A stretch of DNA of 64,000 bases from Marivirga arenosa (GTDB lineage Bacteria > Bacteroidota > Bacteroidia > Cytophagales > Cyclobacteriaceae): positions 2,258,001 to 2,322,000 of the forward strand of contig NZ_CP129968.2 in the NCBI RefSeq assembly GCF_030503875.2, read 5' to 3'. Both the position numbers and the translations under genes were made by a program. Positions 45,723 through 55,396 of the stretch are shown here, piece after piece. The notes under the pieces were generated by a model. That model worked only from the letters and a program-made list of their open reading frames with translations, was not told the origin of the DNA and made no database searches. Position 1 is the first letter of the stretch. Every line of letters starts with the position of its first letter.

Positions 45723-46613
45723 ATGAAAAATCTAATTTACATTTTACTCTGTATTACCTTTTTGATTTCGTGTAACAAAGAGACGAACTCAAATCAAGAG
45801 AGAGCACGCGAACAATTTAGCCAGTACTTAGGTCAAACACCCCCTAAAGTAACTCCTATTCCTTTTGCACCTGGAATGGTCACATCCTCCGAATATGAAT
45901 ATGGAGGAACTTTTTCAGCTGATATGAAGGAATTTTATTATATCAGTGCAAGTGATCAATATGAAAAGGCAAAACTTGTCATGTTCCATTATACAAATAA
46001 CGAATGGAAAGATTCTATTATCTCAGACAGGAGCGGCCAACCGGTATTATCCCCTGATGGCAAAAGAATGTATTTAGGTAGACGTTATAAAGAAAGAAAA
46101 TCCAAGGGTTGGTCTGAAATAAAAGAACTCGGAGAACCTTTTGAAGACCAACTAATCATGCGGCTTTCGGCTGCAAACTCTGGTACTTTATATTTTGATA
46201 CTTATGTTCCTGAACAACCAGATTTTCCTATACGCTATGCCCGCCTGATCAATGGGAAATATGAAAATCCTCAAGTGCTGAGTAAAAACATAAATACTGC
46301 TCTCAAAAATATCAATCACCCCTTTATAGCACCTGATGAGTCTTATTTACTGTGGGATGCAGTGCGAGAAGAGGGTTATGGAAGTTCAGATATATATATC
46401 AGCTTTAAGCAGGATGATGGTTCTTGGGGAGAAGCTATAAACTTAGGAGATAAAATAAATACTGATGCATGGGAAGCATCAGCCAGCGTGACACCTGATG
46501 GGAAATATCTATTCTTTAGTAGAAATATGGGTTCTGACAACTATGAGAATGTAGATATTTTTTGGGTTGATGCTAAAATTTTATACGATTTTAATACAGG
46601 AAAGCAGAAGTAA
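45723..46613 (+). CDS. PD40 beta-propeller lipoprotein
   Basis: The second ATG is taken as start. A lipobox ends at Cys 17 (LISC), followed by TPIPFAPGMVTSS as in the preceding lipoprotein and PD40 strands including DGKYLFFSRNMGSDNYENVDIFWV. The two genes appear to be a tandem duplication that has diverged. Probable outer-membrane location. Confidence 0.8.
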   Translation: MKNLIYILLCITFLISCNKETNSNQERAREQFSQYLGQTPPKVTPIPFAPGMVTSSEYEYGGTFSADMKEFYYISASDQYEKAKLVMFHYTNNEWKDSIISDRSGQPVLSPDGKRMYLGRRYKERKSKGWSEIKELGEPFEDQLIMRLSAANSGTLYFDTYVPEQPDFPIRYARLINGKYENPQVLSKNINTALKNINHPFIAPDESYLLWDAVREEGYGSSDIYISFKQDDGSWGEAINLGDKINTDAWEASASVTPDGKYLFFSRNMGSDNYENVDIFWVDAKILYDFNTGKQK

Positions 46614-46702
46614 CTTGCATAGTATAAACTAATATAATTTCAAATTCGAGTAATAATTATTCTCATTTCAAAAAGTAGGATTTAGATCACTAACTGAACA
46701 TC

Positions 46703-47284
46703 ATGATAAATTCACCAATAGCATTATTTAATAACTGGTTAGCTGATGAATTATCAGTTTCAAAAGTAAATATTCCAACTGCTTGTTGCCTATCAACCAT
46801 TGGGTTGGATAAATATCCAAACGCAAGATTTGTATCTTTTAAAGATATTGTTGATAACAAATTAATCATTACAGGCAGTTTAAGCTCGAGAAAGGCTTTA
46901 GAAATAAGTGCTAATAATAAAGTTGCTTTGACATTCTGGTGGACAGAAACTGAACGACAAATTAGAATACAAGGAGAGGCAAATCCCATCAACAAGCAAC
47001 TGGCAGATAAATACTTTTCAGAAAGAAATAGAGAAAGTCAAATAGTATCTATAGTGAGTAGGCAGGGTGAAGAATTGAAAAATAAGAGTACACTAAATGA
47101 ACAATATCTAGAAATAAGTCAAAAATTTGAAAATCATATTTTGTCTAGACCTGATAGCTGGGGCGGTTATGCGATAGAACCTAAGAGAATTGAATTCTTA
47201 TCATTTAATTCAACTCGTTTTCACGATCGAATTTTATTTGAAAAGCAAAAAGGAAACTGGGTTAAATCAACAATTCAACCTTAA
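46703..47284 (+). CDS. PdxH-like pyridoxamine 5'-phosphate oxidase family protein
   Basis: The 193-aa protein has the FMN-binding split barrel (NARFVSFKDI, ITGSLSSRKALE) and the C-terminal RPDSWGGYAIEPKRIEFL followed by FHDRILFE, close to the PdxH C-terminal signature (WGGY then RLHDR). It could oxidise pyridoxine or pyridoxamine 5'-phosphate to PLP. His in place of Leu at RFHDR is a small change, so the substrate may be PLP precursors or a related flavin reaction. Confidence 0.85.
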   Translation: MINSPIALFNNWLADELSVSKVNIPTACCLSTIGLDKYPNARFVSFKDIVDNKLIITGSLSSRKALEISANNKVALTFWWTETERQIRIQGEANPINKQLADKYFSERNRESQIVSIVSRQGEELKNKSTLNEQYLEISQKFENHILSRPDSWGGYAIEPKRIEFLSFNSTRFHDRILFEKQKGNWVKSTIQP

Positions 47285-47522
47285 TCTCAAAGGTTTTATC
47301 TAGTGAGTTCCATTGAAATAGGCTATGGCTATTTCACCTTATTGTCCTAAAGTATCAAGTCATTCTCAATTAAGGTCAAGTCTCTATTTAAATATTCACT
47401 CAACTTTAAAGGACAAGCAATTCTACAAAAAGAATTTAAAGTGTTTTAATGCATCGAGCATTAGAATTATCGTTCTATGTGAATACAGAGCTACATTTTC
47501 TCTTGTTTTTGTTTAGGTAAAC

Positions 47523-47558
47523 TTTGTGAACCAAAATGCAAAAGATTGGTTAAGTTTG
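47523..47558 (+). promoter_or_regulatory. Putative promoter of the DUF998-like gene
   Basis: TTTG at 47523-47526 and TAAGTTTG at 47551-47558 (24 bases apart) resemble the Bacteroidetes -33 TTTG and -7 TAnnTTTG elements. It lies 22 bases before the ATG at 47581. Confidence 0.5.
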
Positions 47559-47580
47559 CATTCTTATTGAAATTTTTAAC

Positions 47581-48210
47581 ATGATTAAAAAGTACCTTCC
47601 CTATTTTCCCATTTTTGGCTTGGCCATTTATTTAGTTGTTTTTAGCCTCGCAGCATCGGATTATCCTGGAGGTTCTCAAAATCATGCGATTTACGAGGGA
47701 TATAGCTTCTTTCATAACTTTTTATGTGATGTGATGAATCCTGTGACGGAAGGTGGATTGGTAAACGAAGCTCGGGGACTTGCCATAGTCTCACATTTGA
47801 TCTTGAGCCTTACTATGATCATTTTCTTTTACATACTGCCCGATATTTTTCATTGGGAAAACCGTAAAACTCAGCTCATCAGAGTTTTTGGGGTGCTTAC
47901 CATGACGGCTTTTATATTTATGTATACGAGCTACCATGATGCAATTGTGGTGGTGACCGCTTTATTTGGAAGTATAGCCTTAATTCCCTTCTTTATTGAG
48001 CTTACCAAATATGAAAACAAAGGATTTAAAAAGCTTGCCTATGCTTGCTACCTGCTCAGTTTTGTGGTATTCGTAATTTTTGTGACGAAAATAGGCTTCT
48101 ACTATCTTCCATTTTTACAAAAAATAGTATTCTTCCTGGATGCTTGGTGGGTCATTTGGGTTAGTGTTATTGTGATTAACAAACAGACTTTAGTAGCGGA
48201 AAGAGCATAA
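47581..48210 (+). CDS. Multi-pass membrane protein, DUF998-like
   Basis: The 209-aa protein has about six membrane helices. The first loop contains YPGGSQNHAIYEGYSFFHNFLCDVMNP, a pattern seen in DUF998-type proteins. Function unknown. A hairpin terminator lies 13 bases after the stop. Confidence 0.65.
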   Translation: MIKKYLPYFPIFGLAIYLVVFSLAASDYPGGSQNHAIYEGYSFFHNFLCDVMNPVTEGGLVNEARGLAIVSHLILSLTMIIFFYILPDIFHWENRKTQLIRVFGVLTMTAFIFMYTSYHDAIVVVTALFGSIALIPFFIELTKYENKGFKKLAYACYLLSFVVFVIFVTKIGFYYLPFLQKIVFFLDAWWVIWVSVIVINKQTLVAERA

Positions 48211-48222
48211 GTTATTTCTAAT

Positions 48223-48262
48223 AAAAACCCCGTGGAAAACTTATGATCCAAGGGGCTATTTC
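48223..48262 (+). terminator. Rho-independent terminator
   Basis: A stem of AACCCCGTGGA and TCCAAGGGGCT (one bulge) with a 10-base loop follows the DUF998-like gene. Confidence 0.65.
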
Positions 48263-48312
48263 TTTTAACGTTAAAAGATTCTGAATAACCAGAGCTTAAA
48301 GCTTTGGCTAAA

Positions 48313-49806
48313 TTATAGTGAACAATAATTATAAAAGATAGCTATTATTTCTTCTGCATTTTGCACTACACTGCCTTCAGTAGGATAGCCTTCTGCATTA
48401 TAAGTATAACTAATTGTAGAGCTTTCATCTGCAACGAATGCCCCAGACACTGCATCCCATTCTTCTTGCACAATAGAAACTACATTATGATCAGAAAAGT
48501 CCATACCCGGAACATCAATGTAGAAATAAAAGAATCCACCTACCATTCGGTATGGGTTTGGATTAGAATCGTAAGTGTAGAAGGTTCTTTCCGTTACTAA
48601 ACCGCTCGATTGGTGAGAGTTTACCTGCTCGGGATCATTAGTAGTTGTGTTAGGGTAAATATAAGTATGGTAGCTGCCAGGAACAGTGTAATTTCCTGCC
48701 CCATCATTATTATAAAATTGACTTTTTGTAAGTTGAGTGCCCGTATAGGTATTTACAATGCGTCCATTAAGTTCAAAGTTTCCAGCCCCTAAATTATCGT
48801 AATACAAATATTCTGAAATTCTACCGCTACCATCATAGAAGTATTCATAAGCCCCATCAATACTTTCGGCTCGGATTACCTGATCATTGCCGTTATAGGT
48901 TAAGTTCACTTCAAAATAAGGAGGTGCACTCTCCTGCTCCAATAAACCGATTACATTCCCAGTGGTCTCATCATAATAGAGCTTGTATTCATTTTCCTCA
49001 TCAGGATCCTCGTATTCTATGTATCGAACTCCTGTAAATTGACCTTCAATAAAACATTGATTTTCGGAATTTGTAAAGGTCACATCAATATCATTTGTAC
49101 TTTCATCCACCTCTATTGTAAAAGAAGAACTACCTGCTTCAAGTGTTGCATCAATTGTAATCGTGTAATGATCTTTTGGTTGGGGATTGTCGATAGTTCC
49201 TGAAACGGTTCTTGAGTCAGTTGTACCATCGGATTTTGTAAAATATAAAGTCGCATTTATGGTTAAGGGTCCAACCTCAAAATAACCCGATCTAGTCTCA
49301 TCTTTTACAAAAATCAAGGCATCAGAACCTAAAGCTACTTCTGTTTCCCAATCATCAAAATTGGTTAAAACACTATCTGAATAAGCAACACTTACTTTTA
49401 CATTGGCCAATTCGCTAGTTACGATTACCTCTTCAACTTCTCCTTTATTAATGGTGAATAATGAACTAGTACCATAATAATATGGATTATCGAAAGCAGC
49501 AGGCACCAGGTTATTTGAATGAACTACTACATAATAATTACCTTCCGGCAATTCCACTTGTGCTGGCATGTCTGCAAATCTTTCAAAAGAGCTAACCTCA
49601 TTATCTGATTCATCATAAATAATCACTTTAAAATCATCAGTATTGACAGACAATTGTCTATTAGTCTTTTGAATGTCAATATCTAAACTTAAGGCTAGTG
49701 ACAGAAACCCTATTTCCTTTTCTGATTCTGGATCTGTGAGTTCTTCATTACAGGAAAAAAATGTGGCAAGGAATACAATGGCAAGGTAACGAGAAATAGT
49801 TTTCAT
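48313..49806 (-). CDS. DUF4493-like lipoprotein
   Basis: The 497-aa protein has a lipobox ending at Cys 19 (TFFSC) and a first domain (about 30-230) with LSLDIDIQK, FERFADMPAQVELPEGNYYVVVHS and SGYFEVGPL, the pattern of Bacteroidetes DUF4493 proteins. The second half (about 285-490) has several Y-x-Y repeats (YEYFYDGSGRI, TYTGTQLTKSQFYNN), like YD-type repeats. Probably surface-exposed or outer-membrane anchored. It is preceded by G-rich sequence. Confidence 0.7.
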   Translation of the reverse strand: MKTISRYLAIVFLATFFSCNEELTDPESEKEIGFLSLALSLDIDIQKTNRQLSVNTDDFKVIIYDESDNEVSSFERFADMPAQVELPEGNYYVVVHSNNLVPAAFDNPYYYGTSSLFTINKGEVEEVIVTSELANVKVSVAYSDSVLTNFDDWETEVALGSDALIFVKDETRSGYFEVGPLTINATLYFTKSDGTTDSRTVSGTIDNPQPKDHYTITIDATLEAGSSSFTIEVDESTNDIDVTFTNSENQCFIEGQFTGVRYIEYEDPDEENEYKLYYDETTGNVIGLLEQESAPPYFEVNLTYNGNDQVIRAESIDGAYEYFYDGSGRISEYLYYDNLGAGNFELNGRIVNTYTGTQLTKSQFYNNDGAGNYTVPGSYHTYIYPNTTTNDPEQVNSHQSSGLVTERTFYTYDSNPNPYRMVGGFFYFYIDVPGMDFSDHNVVSIVQEEWDAVSGAFVADESSTISYTYNAEGYPTEGSVVQNAEEIIAIFYNYCSL

Positions 49807-49896
49807 AATAGGTTCTTAATGTGATAGTTACACCTAATTTATAAATAAAAAATGAAATAATTATAATATTTTGTTAAAACTATTACTGGAGGTTTT

Positions 49897-49998
49897 GGGA
49901 ATGTTGGGGGTTGGGAGTTGGGGGTTTGATGTTGGATGATGGATGATGGATGTTGGAAGTTGGATGTTGGGAGTTGGGGGTTAGAAGTTGGGGGTTGA
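49897..49998 (+). repeat. G-rich degenerate heptad minisatellite with G-quadruplex motif
   Basis: About 100 bases of TTGGGAG, TTGGATG and GATGGAT words. Four G-tracts at 49897-49899, 49906-49910, 49913-49915 and 49920-49924, with loops of 6, 2 and 4 bases, satisfy G3+N1-7. It lies about 90 bases upstream of the lipoprotein start. Confidence 0.85.
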
Positions 49999-50038
49999 AT
50001 TTTCTTGGTAGGTTTGGTTTAAAAATCCTTTTTCTTTT

Positions 50039-51460
50039 TTAAAAAGCTATAAGATACCACAGCATGACTGTTCCAAAAGCAAAAATTGGGGCTAGAATAA
50101 TAAAAAAGATACCTCCTTGTCTAAAATCCTTTTGTTCCATCATACCCGTAGAATAGGCAATGGCATTTGCTGGAGTTGAAACGGGTAAAAGTACTGCGCA
50201 GGAGCAACTTAAGGCTACAATAATAGGAGCAGTAATCCCAAATGGAAGGGCTAAACTGGCTGCTAATGGAACCAAAATAGAAGCTGCTGCCGTATTGCTC
50301 ATCACATTGGATACTAGCACTGCCAGCACACTGAAGATTATCGTTACGAATAGGACTGATATAGGCAATGCATTAATCTCATTGATCACGATCTCAGCCA
50401 GTCCAACTTTAACAATGGCTATACCTAATGCCAAACCACCCGCTACTAGCATTAAGGTATCCCAGGGTAGTTTACGGACATGTTCCGCTCTGATAACCTG
50501 AGTAATGGTTAAAAATAAAATAGGAATGGCGGAGGTGGCAGCCACTGGCAAACCATGGAAATATTCAGTTAACCACATGATAATGGTCACACTCACGGTG
50601 ACCATTACAGCTCTCCTTTTGAATTTATCAGTATTTTGATTGGTCTGTAAAATTTCATCTAGATTCAGTCTGACCTCCCCTAACCTTAATCTGCTTTTTA
50701 GAAAATACCAAAACATATACACTAATATGATCGCCATTGGAAATCCTATCACCATCCAGTCGGTAAAGGAAATGTAGATTCCCACTTCTTGCAATGCCCC
50801 AACCGCTATAGCATTTGGCGTGCTCCCAATAATGGTTCCCACTCCCCCTACGGATGCCGCTGCTGGTATGCCCGTTAAGATGGCTTTGGAGAAGGGAGAT
50901 GATTTTCCGATCGTATGCACTAGCGGCAATACAGAAGTAATCATCATCGCTGTGGTGGCAGTGTTCGACATCACCATACTAGCTATAGCAGTAGTGAACA
51001 TAAGGCCAAGCAATAATTTATCTTCCTGATTTCCAAATCGTTCTACCGTAAACCGAAATAAGGCTCTGTCTAAACCCGCTATTCGCATACCTTCAGCCAG
51101 ATAAAAACCTCCTAACAATAACCAAATCACATTGCTAGTCCAGGTGCCGGTAAAAAGTTCTACTGGAAATTTTGTTTCTAATAAATAGTCTGTGCCAAAG
51201 CCAAAAGATAATAATGAGATGATGAGGATGCCAACTGCAAAAGGTGGAATGGCTTCTGTAACCCATAAGCCTACAGATAATATACTAACCAAAAACACAA
51301 AATCTACAGCCTCACCGTATCCTAGCCTCCTAAAAAAATAAGAAATAATCAAAGCTATGAACAAATTGCCTATAAAGGTGGAAGTATTGAAAAGCCAGTT
51401 TAAATGTAGCTTTTTATACATCCTTCTAGCCGTTTTACGGGAATCATTAAAAAATCTCAT
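50039..51460 (-). CDS. SLC13/DASS-family anion symporter
   Basis: The ATG at 51460 is preferred over a TTG at 51523 because the latter adds a non-homologous polar segment. The 473-aa protein has about 11-12 membrane helices and the DASS motifs SNTATTAMMI and SNVMSNTAAASILVPLAAS (the paired SNT sodium/substrate sites). It would import dicarboxylates or sulfate with sodium. The substrate is not decided. Confidence 0.9.
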   Translation of the reverse strand: MRFFNDSRKTARRMYKKLHLNWLFNTSTFIGNLFIALIISYFFRRLGYGEAVDFVFLVSILSVGLWVTEAIPPFAVGILIISLLSFGFGTDYLLETKFPVELFTGTWTSNVIWLLLGGFYLAEGMRIAGLDRALFRFTVERFGNQEDKLLLGLMFTTAIASMVMSNTATTAMMITSVLPLVHTIGKSSPFSKAILTGIPAAASVGGVGTIIGSTPNAIAVGALQEVGIYISFTDWMVIGFPMAIILVYMFWYFLKSRLRLGEVRLNLDEILQTNQNTDKFKRRAVMVTVSVTIIMWLTEYFHGLPVAATSAIPILFLTITQVIRAEHVRKLPWDTLMLVAGGLALGIAIVKVGLAEIVINEINALPISVLFVTIIFSVLAVLVSNVMSNTAAASILVPLAASLALPFGITAPIIVALSCSCAVLLPVSTPANAIAYSTGMMEQKDFRQGGIFFIILAPIFAFGTVMLWYLIAF

Positions 51461-51679
51461 AGGGGTAGAAATTAATAAGCAATTGTAGTTATTTAACTTT
51501 GCAAGTTTAGTATTTTTTTTCAACGATCTAAACCTAAGAGTAGAGCTATTTAAAGCAGAACTATAATATCATTGAACCTCAAATCCTTAATTTTACTTAT
51601 TTTCTAGTGCTACTATCATTAAATAAATTTCATTAGGACACTAATCACAGATTCCCTATTTTCGACTTCAAAAAAGAGC

Positions 51680-52921
51680 ATGAATATATTCCAAATCATA
51701 ACTTTACTAATCGTCATTTCTGCCTTATTTAGTTATTTGAACGTTCGGTTTTTCAAATTGCCGACCACCATAGGCCTCATGATCATGGCCATGCTGTTCA
51801 CGCTTGGCATTACCATTTCTTCTTTTTTTACGGATGTGCTTTTAAATAATGCGGTTGAAATTATTAGTTCTATTGATTTTAAAGAAGTTCTACTTGATGT
51901 AATGCTTAGTTTCCTGCTTTTTGCTGGGGCACTGCATACTAAACTGAGCCATATCAAAACACAACGCTATCCTATTTTGATGTTTGCTACTTTCGGGGTT
52001 TTGGTATCTACCATATTGATTGGAAGTCTTACTTTTTACTTGCTTAACTTCATGAATCTTCCCATAAGCTTTATGCAAGCTTTACTTTTTGGTGCGCTCA
52101 TCTCTCCTACTGACCCTATTGCGGTTTTAGGTATTCTCAAAAAAGCGGGTGCTCCCAAAAGGCTGGAAACCAAAATAGTAGGTGAAAGTCTTTTCAATGA
52201 TGGTGTGGGAGTAGTCATTTTCTTGGTCCTTTTTCAGCTCGCTGCCAATCCTGAGGCAGATATCTCCATAGGTCATATCAGCTTTTTATTTTTTGAAGAA
52301 GTGGGTGGTGGTATACTTTTAGGTTTAGGCTTAGGCTATGCTACCTATTGGATGCTCAAATCAATTGACAATTATGAAACTGAAGTCATGCTAACCTTAG
52401 CTATGGTGATGGGAGGCTATTTATTGGCTAGCAGTTTACATTTCTCTGGTCCTTTAGCCATGGTAGTGGCAGGCTTATTTTTAGGGAATGATACACAAAG
52501 ACAGTCTTCCATGAGCGAAATTACTGAACGCTATGTAGATAAGTTTTGGGAAATCTTAGATGTATTTTTGAATGCCATCCTTTTTGTTTTAATAGGTTTA
52601 GAAGTACTGATTCTAAGCTTTGAAGACAACTATATTATAGCCGGATTAATCCTCATTCCTATTTCCTTGATCTGTCGTTACCTAGCCCTTTTAGGGCCAA
52701 TTCAAATTTTCAAAAAGAAATTGGATTTTGTTCCAAGAACAGGATTAATCATGACTTGGGGAGGATTAAGAGGGGGAATATCAATTGCCTTAGCGCTTTC
52801 CCTTACGGATGAGATGAATCGAGAGCTAATTGTGGCCATAACCTATATCATTGTGGTATTTAGCATTATCGTACAAGGACTAACAGTGGAAAAAGTGCTT
52901 AAATGGTTGAAAGTGAGCTGA
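51680..52921 (+). CDS. CPA1-type Na+/H+ antiporter
   Basis: The 413-aa protein has about 12 membrane helices. SPTDPIAVLGI and GESLFNDGVGVVIF are the cation-binding motifs (TDP and ND), and MTWGGLRGGISIALALSL lies near the C-terminus. It exchanges sodium for protons and helps pH and salt homeostasis, in keeping with a marine lifestyle. Confidence 0.92.
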   Translation: MNIFQIITLLIVISALFSYLNVRFFKLPTTIGLMIMAMLFTLGITISSFFTDVLLNNAVEIISSIDFKEVLLDVMLSFLLFAGALHTKLSHIKTQRYPILMFATFGVLVSTILIGSLTFYLLNFMNLPISFMQALLFGALISPTDPIAVLGILKKAGAPKRLETKIVGESLFNDGVGVVIFLVLFQLAANPEADISIGHISFLFFEEVGGGILLGLGLGYATYWMLKSIDNYETEVMLTLAMVMGGYLLASSLHFSGPLAMVVAGLFLGNDTQRQSSMSEITERYVDKFWEILDVFLNAILFVLIGLEVLILSFEDNYIIAGLILIPISLICRYLALLGPIQIFKKKLDFVPRTGLIMTWGGLRGGISIALALSLTDEMNRELIVAITYIIVVFSIIVQGLTVEKVLKWLKVS

Positions 52922-53052
52922 TTTTGAAGAGCAAAGTGCAAAATATATAATACCACAGCATCTAATCGGCCTAGAGTACTTGGAAATTTGATCTCTATAA
53001 GACCTTTGGATTATAGTATATTTAAGCCCTTTCTATTACTTTAGCGGGCAAA

Positions 53053-55161
53053 ATGAACCTGACTAAACTTATGAAGTATTTTTTGCTGCTGTTATTAAGC
53101 TGCTCTTCAAGCTTTTTCTTGTCTGCTCAAACGAACTTTTTGATGCAAGAAGATTTCACAGCCCCAGCTCTTTCATGGCAATTCAAAAGTGATAGTTATG
53201 CCCAATATCATTATGATGGTCAGCGCTTAAGCATCGACCGAACGAATCAAACAGATCTTTTTGCTACTTATAGTCACATTGCCATAAACCCTAAATCAGA
53301 TTATAAAATTGAAGCTTTGCTTAGGCAAACTCAGGGTGGAAATGAGGCTTCATACGGTATCCATTGGGGATCGGATTATAATAGCCGATCGACTTTTTCC
53401 TTTGTCATTAATTCTACCGGAGTCTATAAAATTTATTCGAGCTGGGGAAGTCGAATCAAGCAGTTTACGGGCTGGCTTAAGGCAGCTGAAATTCGAGGCA
53501 ACGGCAATGATCATAAACTGACCATTCATAAACGGCAAGACTCCATATATTTTAGTATAAATGATCAAGAGTTAGCTCAAATAAGGGCAAGCAGGGTCCA
53601 TTTTCAAGGGGGCAAAATTGGAGTGGTATTGAATGGAGATATTGGCATAAGCGTAGATTATTTCCACGTATTACAAGATAAACCGGCAATTAATCAATTG
53701 GCAAGCCAGCCTAAAGTGATCAAGGAAAAGCTCCCCTATCCTATTAATACGGATGCCCAGGAATTAAATCCCATCGTGTCTTATGACGGCCAAAGCTTAT
53801 ATTTTACCAGAAATGAAGGGGGCGAAATGGCGCAGGAAATATGGCGTTCTAATTTGGAGAATGGGAAATGGGGAACTCCGGTAAAACTGGGATTTCCACT
53901 AAACACAGCCGGCAACAATAATGTGATGGGGATAGGCACTGATAATTCTACACTAATTTTAAGCAATACCTATTCAGATGATGGTTTAAGCCTAATTGGG
54001 AAGGGCTATTCAATTGCAAAATGGGAAGGCGATAAATGGTCTATACCTGAAAAAATAGAGATATCAAGTTATATGAATTCCTCAAATACGGCAGAAACGA
54101 GCCTTTCAGCCTCAGGTACCACTATGATTATGTCTTTAAAAACAGGGTATAATGCGGGTATGAATGATTTATACCGATCTATTTCACGATCTTACACTAA
54201 AAGTTGGTCGGGTCCCAGTTCTTTAAAAAATGTTGTGAACAGCTTTGGTAATGAAATTACCCCCTTTTTAGCGGCTGATGGTAAAACACTCTACTTCTCC
54301 AGCGAAGGGCATTCGGGTTATGGTGATCAGGATATTTTTATGAGTCGCATGTTGGATGAAAGAGGATTTGAATGGAGTGAGCCGATCAACTTAGGTCCTG
54401 AAATCAATACCGCAAACTGGGATGGATATTTTACGATTCCGGCTCATGGTGAGTGGGCTTATATGGTATCAGCAAATGATAATGCTTCCCAGTTAGATCT
54501 ATACCGAGTGAAACTACCAGAAGCACTAAAACCTGATCCTGTGGTATTGATTAAAGGTAAAGTGTTGGATGCTCAAACAAAAGAGCCTTTAAATGCTCAG
54601 ATCTATTTTGAATCCTTACCTAGAGGAAGAAGATTAAATAAAGTAAAGTCAAAGGGCTCTAATGGAACTTACCAAATAATCCTGCCCTATGGTGAGCACT
54701 ATGGTTATTATACACAGTTAGACGGTTATTTATCTACGCATGACAATATAGATTTAAAGCAAAAGGAGAACTATCAGGAAATTACCCGTGACATTTATTT
54801 AAGCCCGCTAAGCGAAGGCTCATTTATCAGTTTGAATAATGTTTATTTTGCACAAGGGAGCTATGAAATTTTGGAAGCTTCACATCCTGAATTAGATCGC
54901 TTGATAAGACTCATGCGTTCTTCTGAAACCATGGAAATAGAAATTGGAGGTCATACGGAAAGAAGAGGTTCTGCCAGGCTCAATAAGATTTTATCGCAAG
55001 ACAGAGCCGATGCTGTAAAAGCCTATGTAGTGCAGGCAGGAATTGATGAGAAACGAATTAAGACCAAAGGCTATGGTTCTTCAAAACCCATTACGGAAGG
55101 AAAAACTGAGTTAGAGAGAAAGCAAAACAGAAGAGTGGAATACACTATATTGTCTTTATAA
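53053..55161 (+). CDS. PD40-repeat protein with C-terminal OmpA domain
   Basis: The 702-aa protein has a signal peptide (about 1-25, ending LSAQ), a concanavalin-like first domain (about 27-210; IHWGSDYNSRSTFSFVINS, INDQELAQIRASR), PD40 repeats (about 230-490), a short carboxypeptidase-regulatory-like domain (about 498-580) and an OmpA-like domain (about 595-702; IGGHTERRGSARLNKILSQ, NRRVEYTI). It is a richer relative of the gene at 14251. Likely anchors peptidoglycan to a surface complex. Monocistronic. Confidence 0.9.
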   Translation: MNLTKLMKYFLLLLLSCSSSFFLSAQTNFLMQEDFTAPALSWQFKSDSYAQYHYDGQRLSIDRTNQTDLFATYSHIAINPKSDYKIEALLRQTQGGNEASYGIHWGSDYNSRSTFSFVINSTGVYKIYSSWGSRIKQFTGWLKAAEIRGNGNDHKLTIHKRQDSIYFSINDQELAQIRASRVHFQGGKIGVVLNGDIGISVDYFHVLQDKPAINQLASQPKVIKEKLPYPINTDAQELNPIVSYDGQSLYFTRNEGGEMAQEIWRSNLENGKWGTPVKLGFPLNTAGNNNVMGIGTDNSTLILSNTYSDDGLSLIGKGYSIAKWEGDKWSIPEKIEISSYMNSSNTAETSLSASGTTMIMSLKTGYNAGMNDLYRSISRSYTKSWSGPSSLKNVVNSFGNEITPFLAADGKTLYFSSEGHSGYGDQDIFMSRMLDERGFEWSEPINLGPEINTANWDGYFTIPAHGEWAYMVSANDNASQLDLYRVKLPEALKPDPVVLIKGKVLDAQTKEPLNAQIYFESLPRGRRLNKVKSKGSNGTYQIILPYGEHYGYYTQLDGYLSTHDNIDLKQKENYQEITRDIYLSPLSEGSFISLNNVYFAQGSYEILEASHPELDRLIRLMRSSETMEIEIGGHTERRGSARLNKILSQDRADAVKAYVVQAGIDEKRIKTKGYGSSKPITEGKTELERKQNRRVEYTILSL

Positions 55162-55396
55162 ATTATTCTTGAGTACTTAAAAGTGGAATGGCACTTCAAT
55201 TAGAGAATGTTTTTTAACGATAGTCCCGCCTTATGTAAAATAGTCAAAAAAAAACCTTAGCTATTTACCGCCAATAGGATGGACAGCTTTGGTTATATTT
55301 TTCTAATGTTGTTTAAAACTATCAATAATAAATTTTTTGTTAGCAATTATCAGCAACTATCTACAATTTAGCTGATGCTTTTAAGAAATTCTATTC

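Noticed and set aside
47325-47516. 63-aa plus-strand frame between the PdxH-like and DUF998-like genes
   Set aside because: No ribosome-binding site or domain, polar low-quality sequence, and the promoter of the next gene follows directly.
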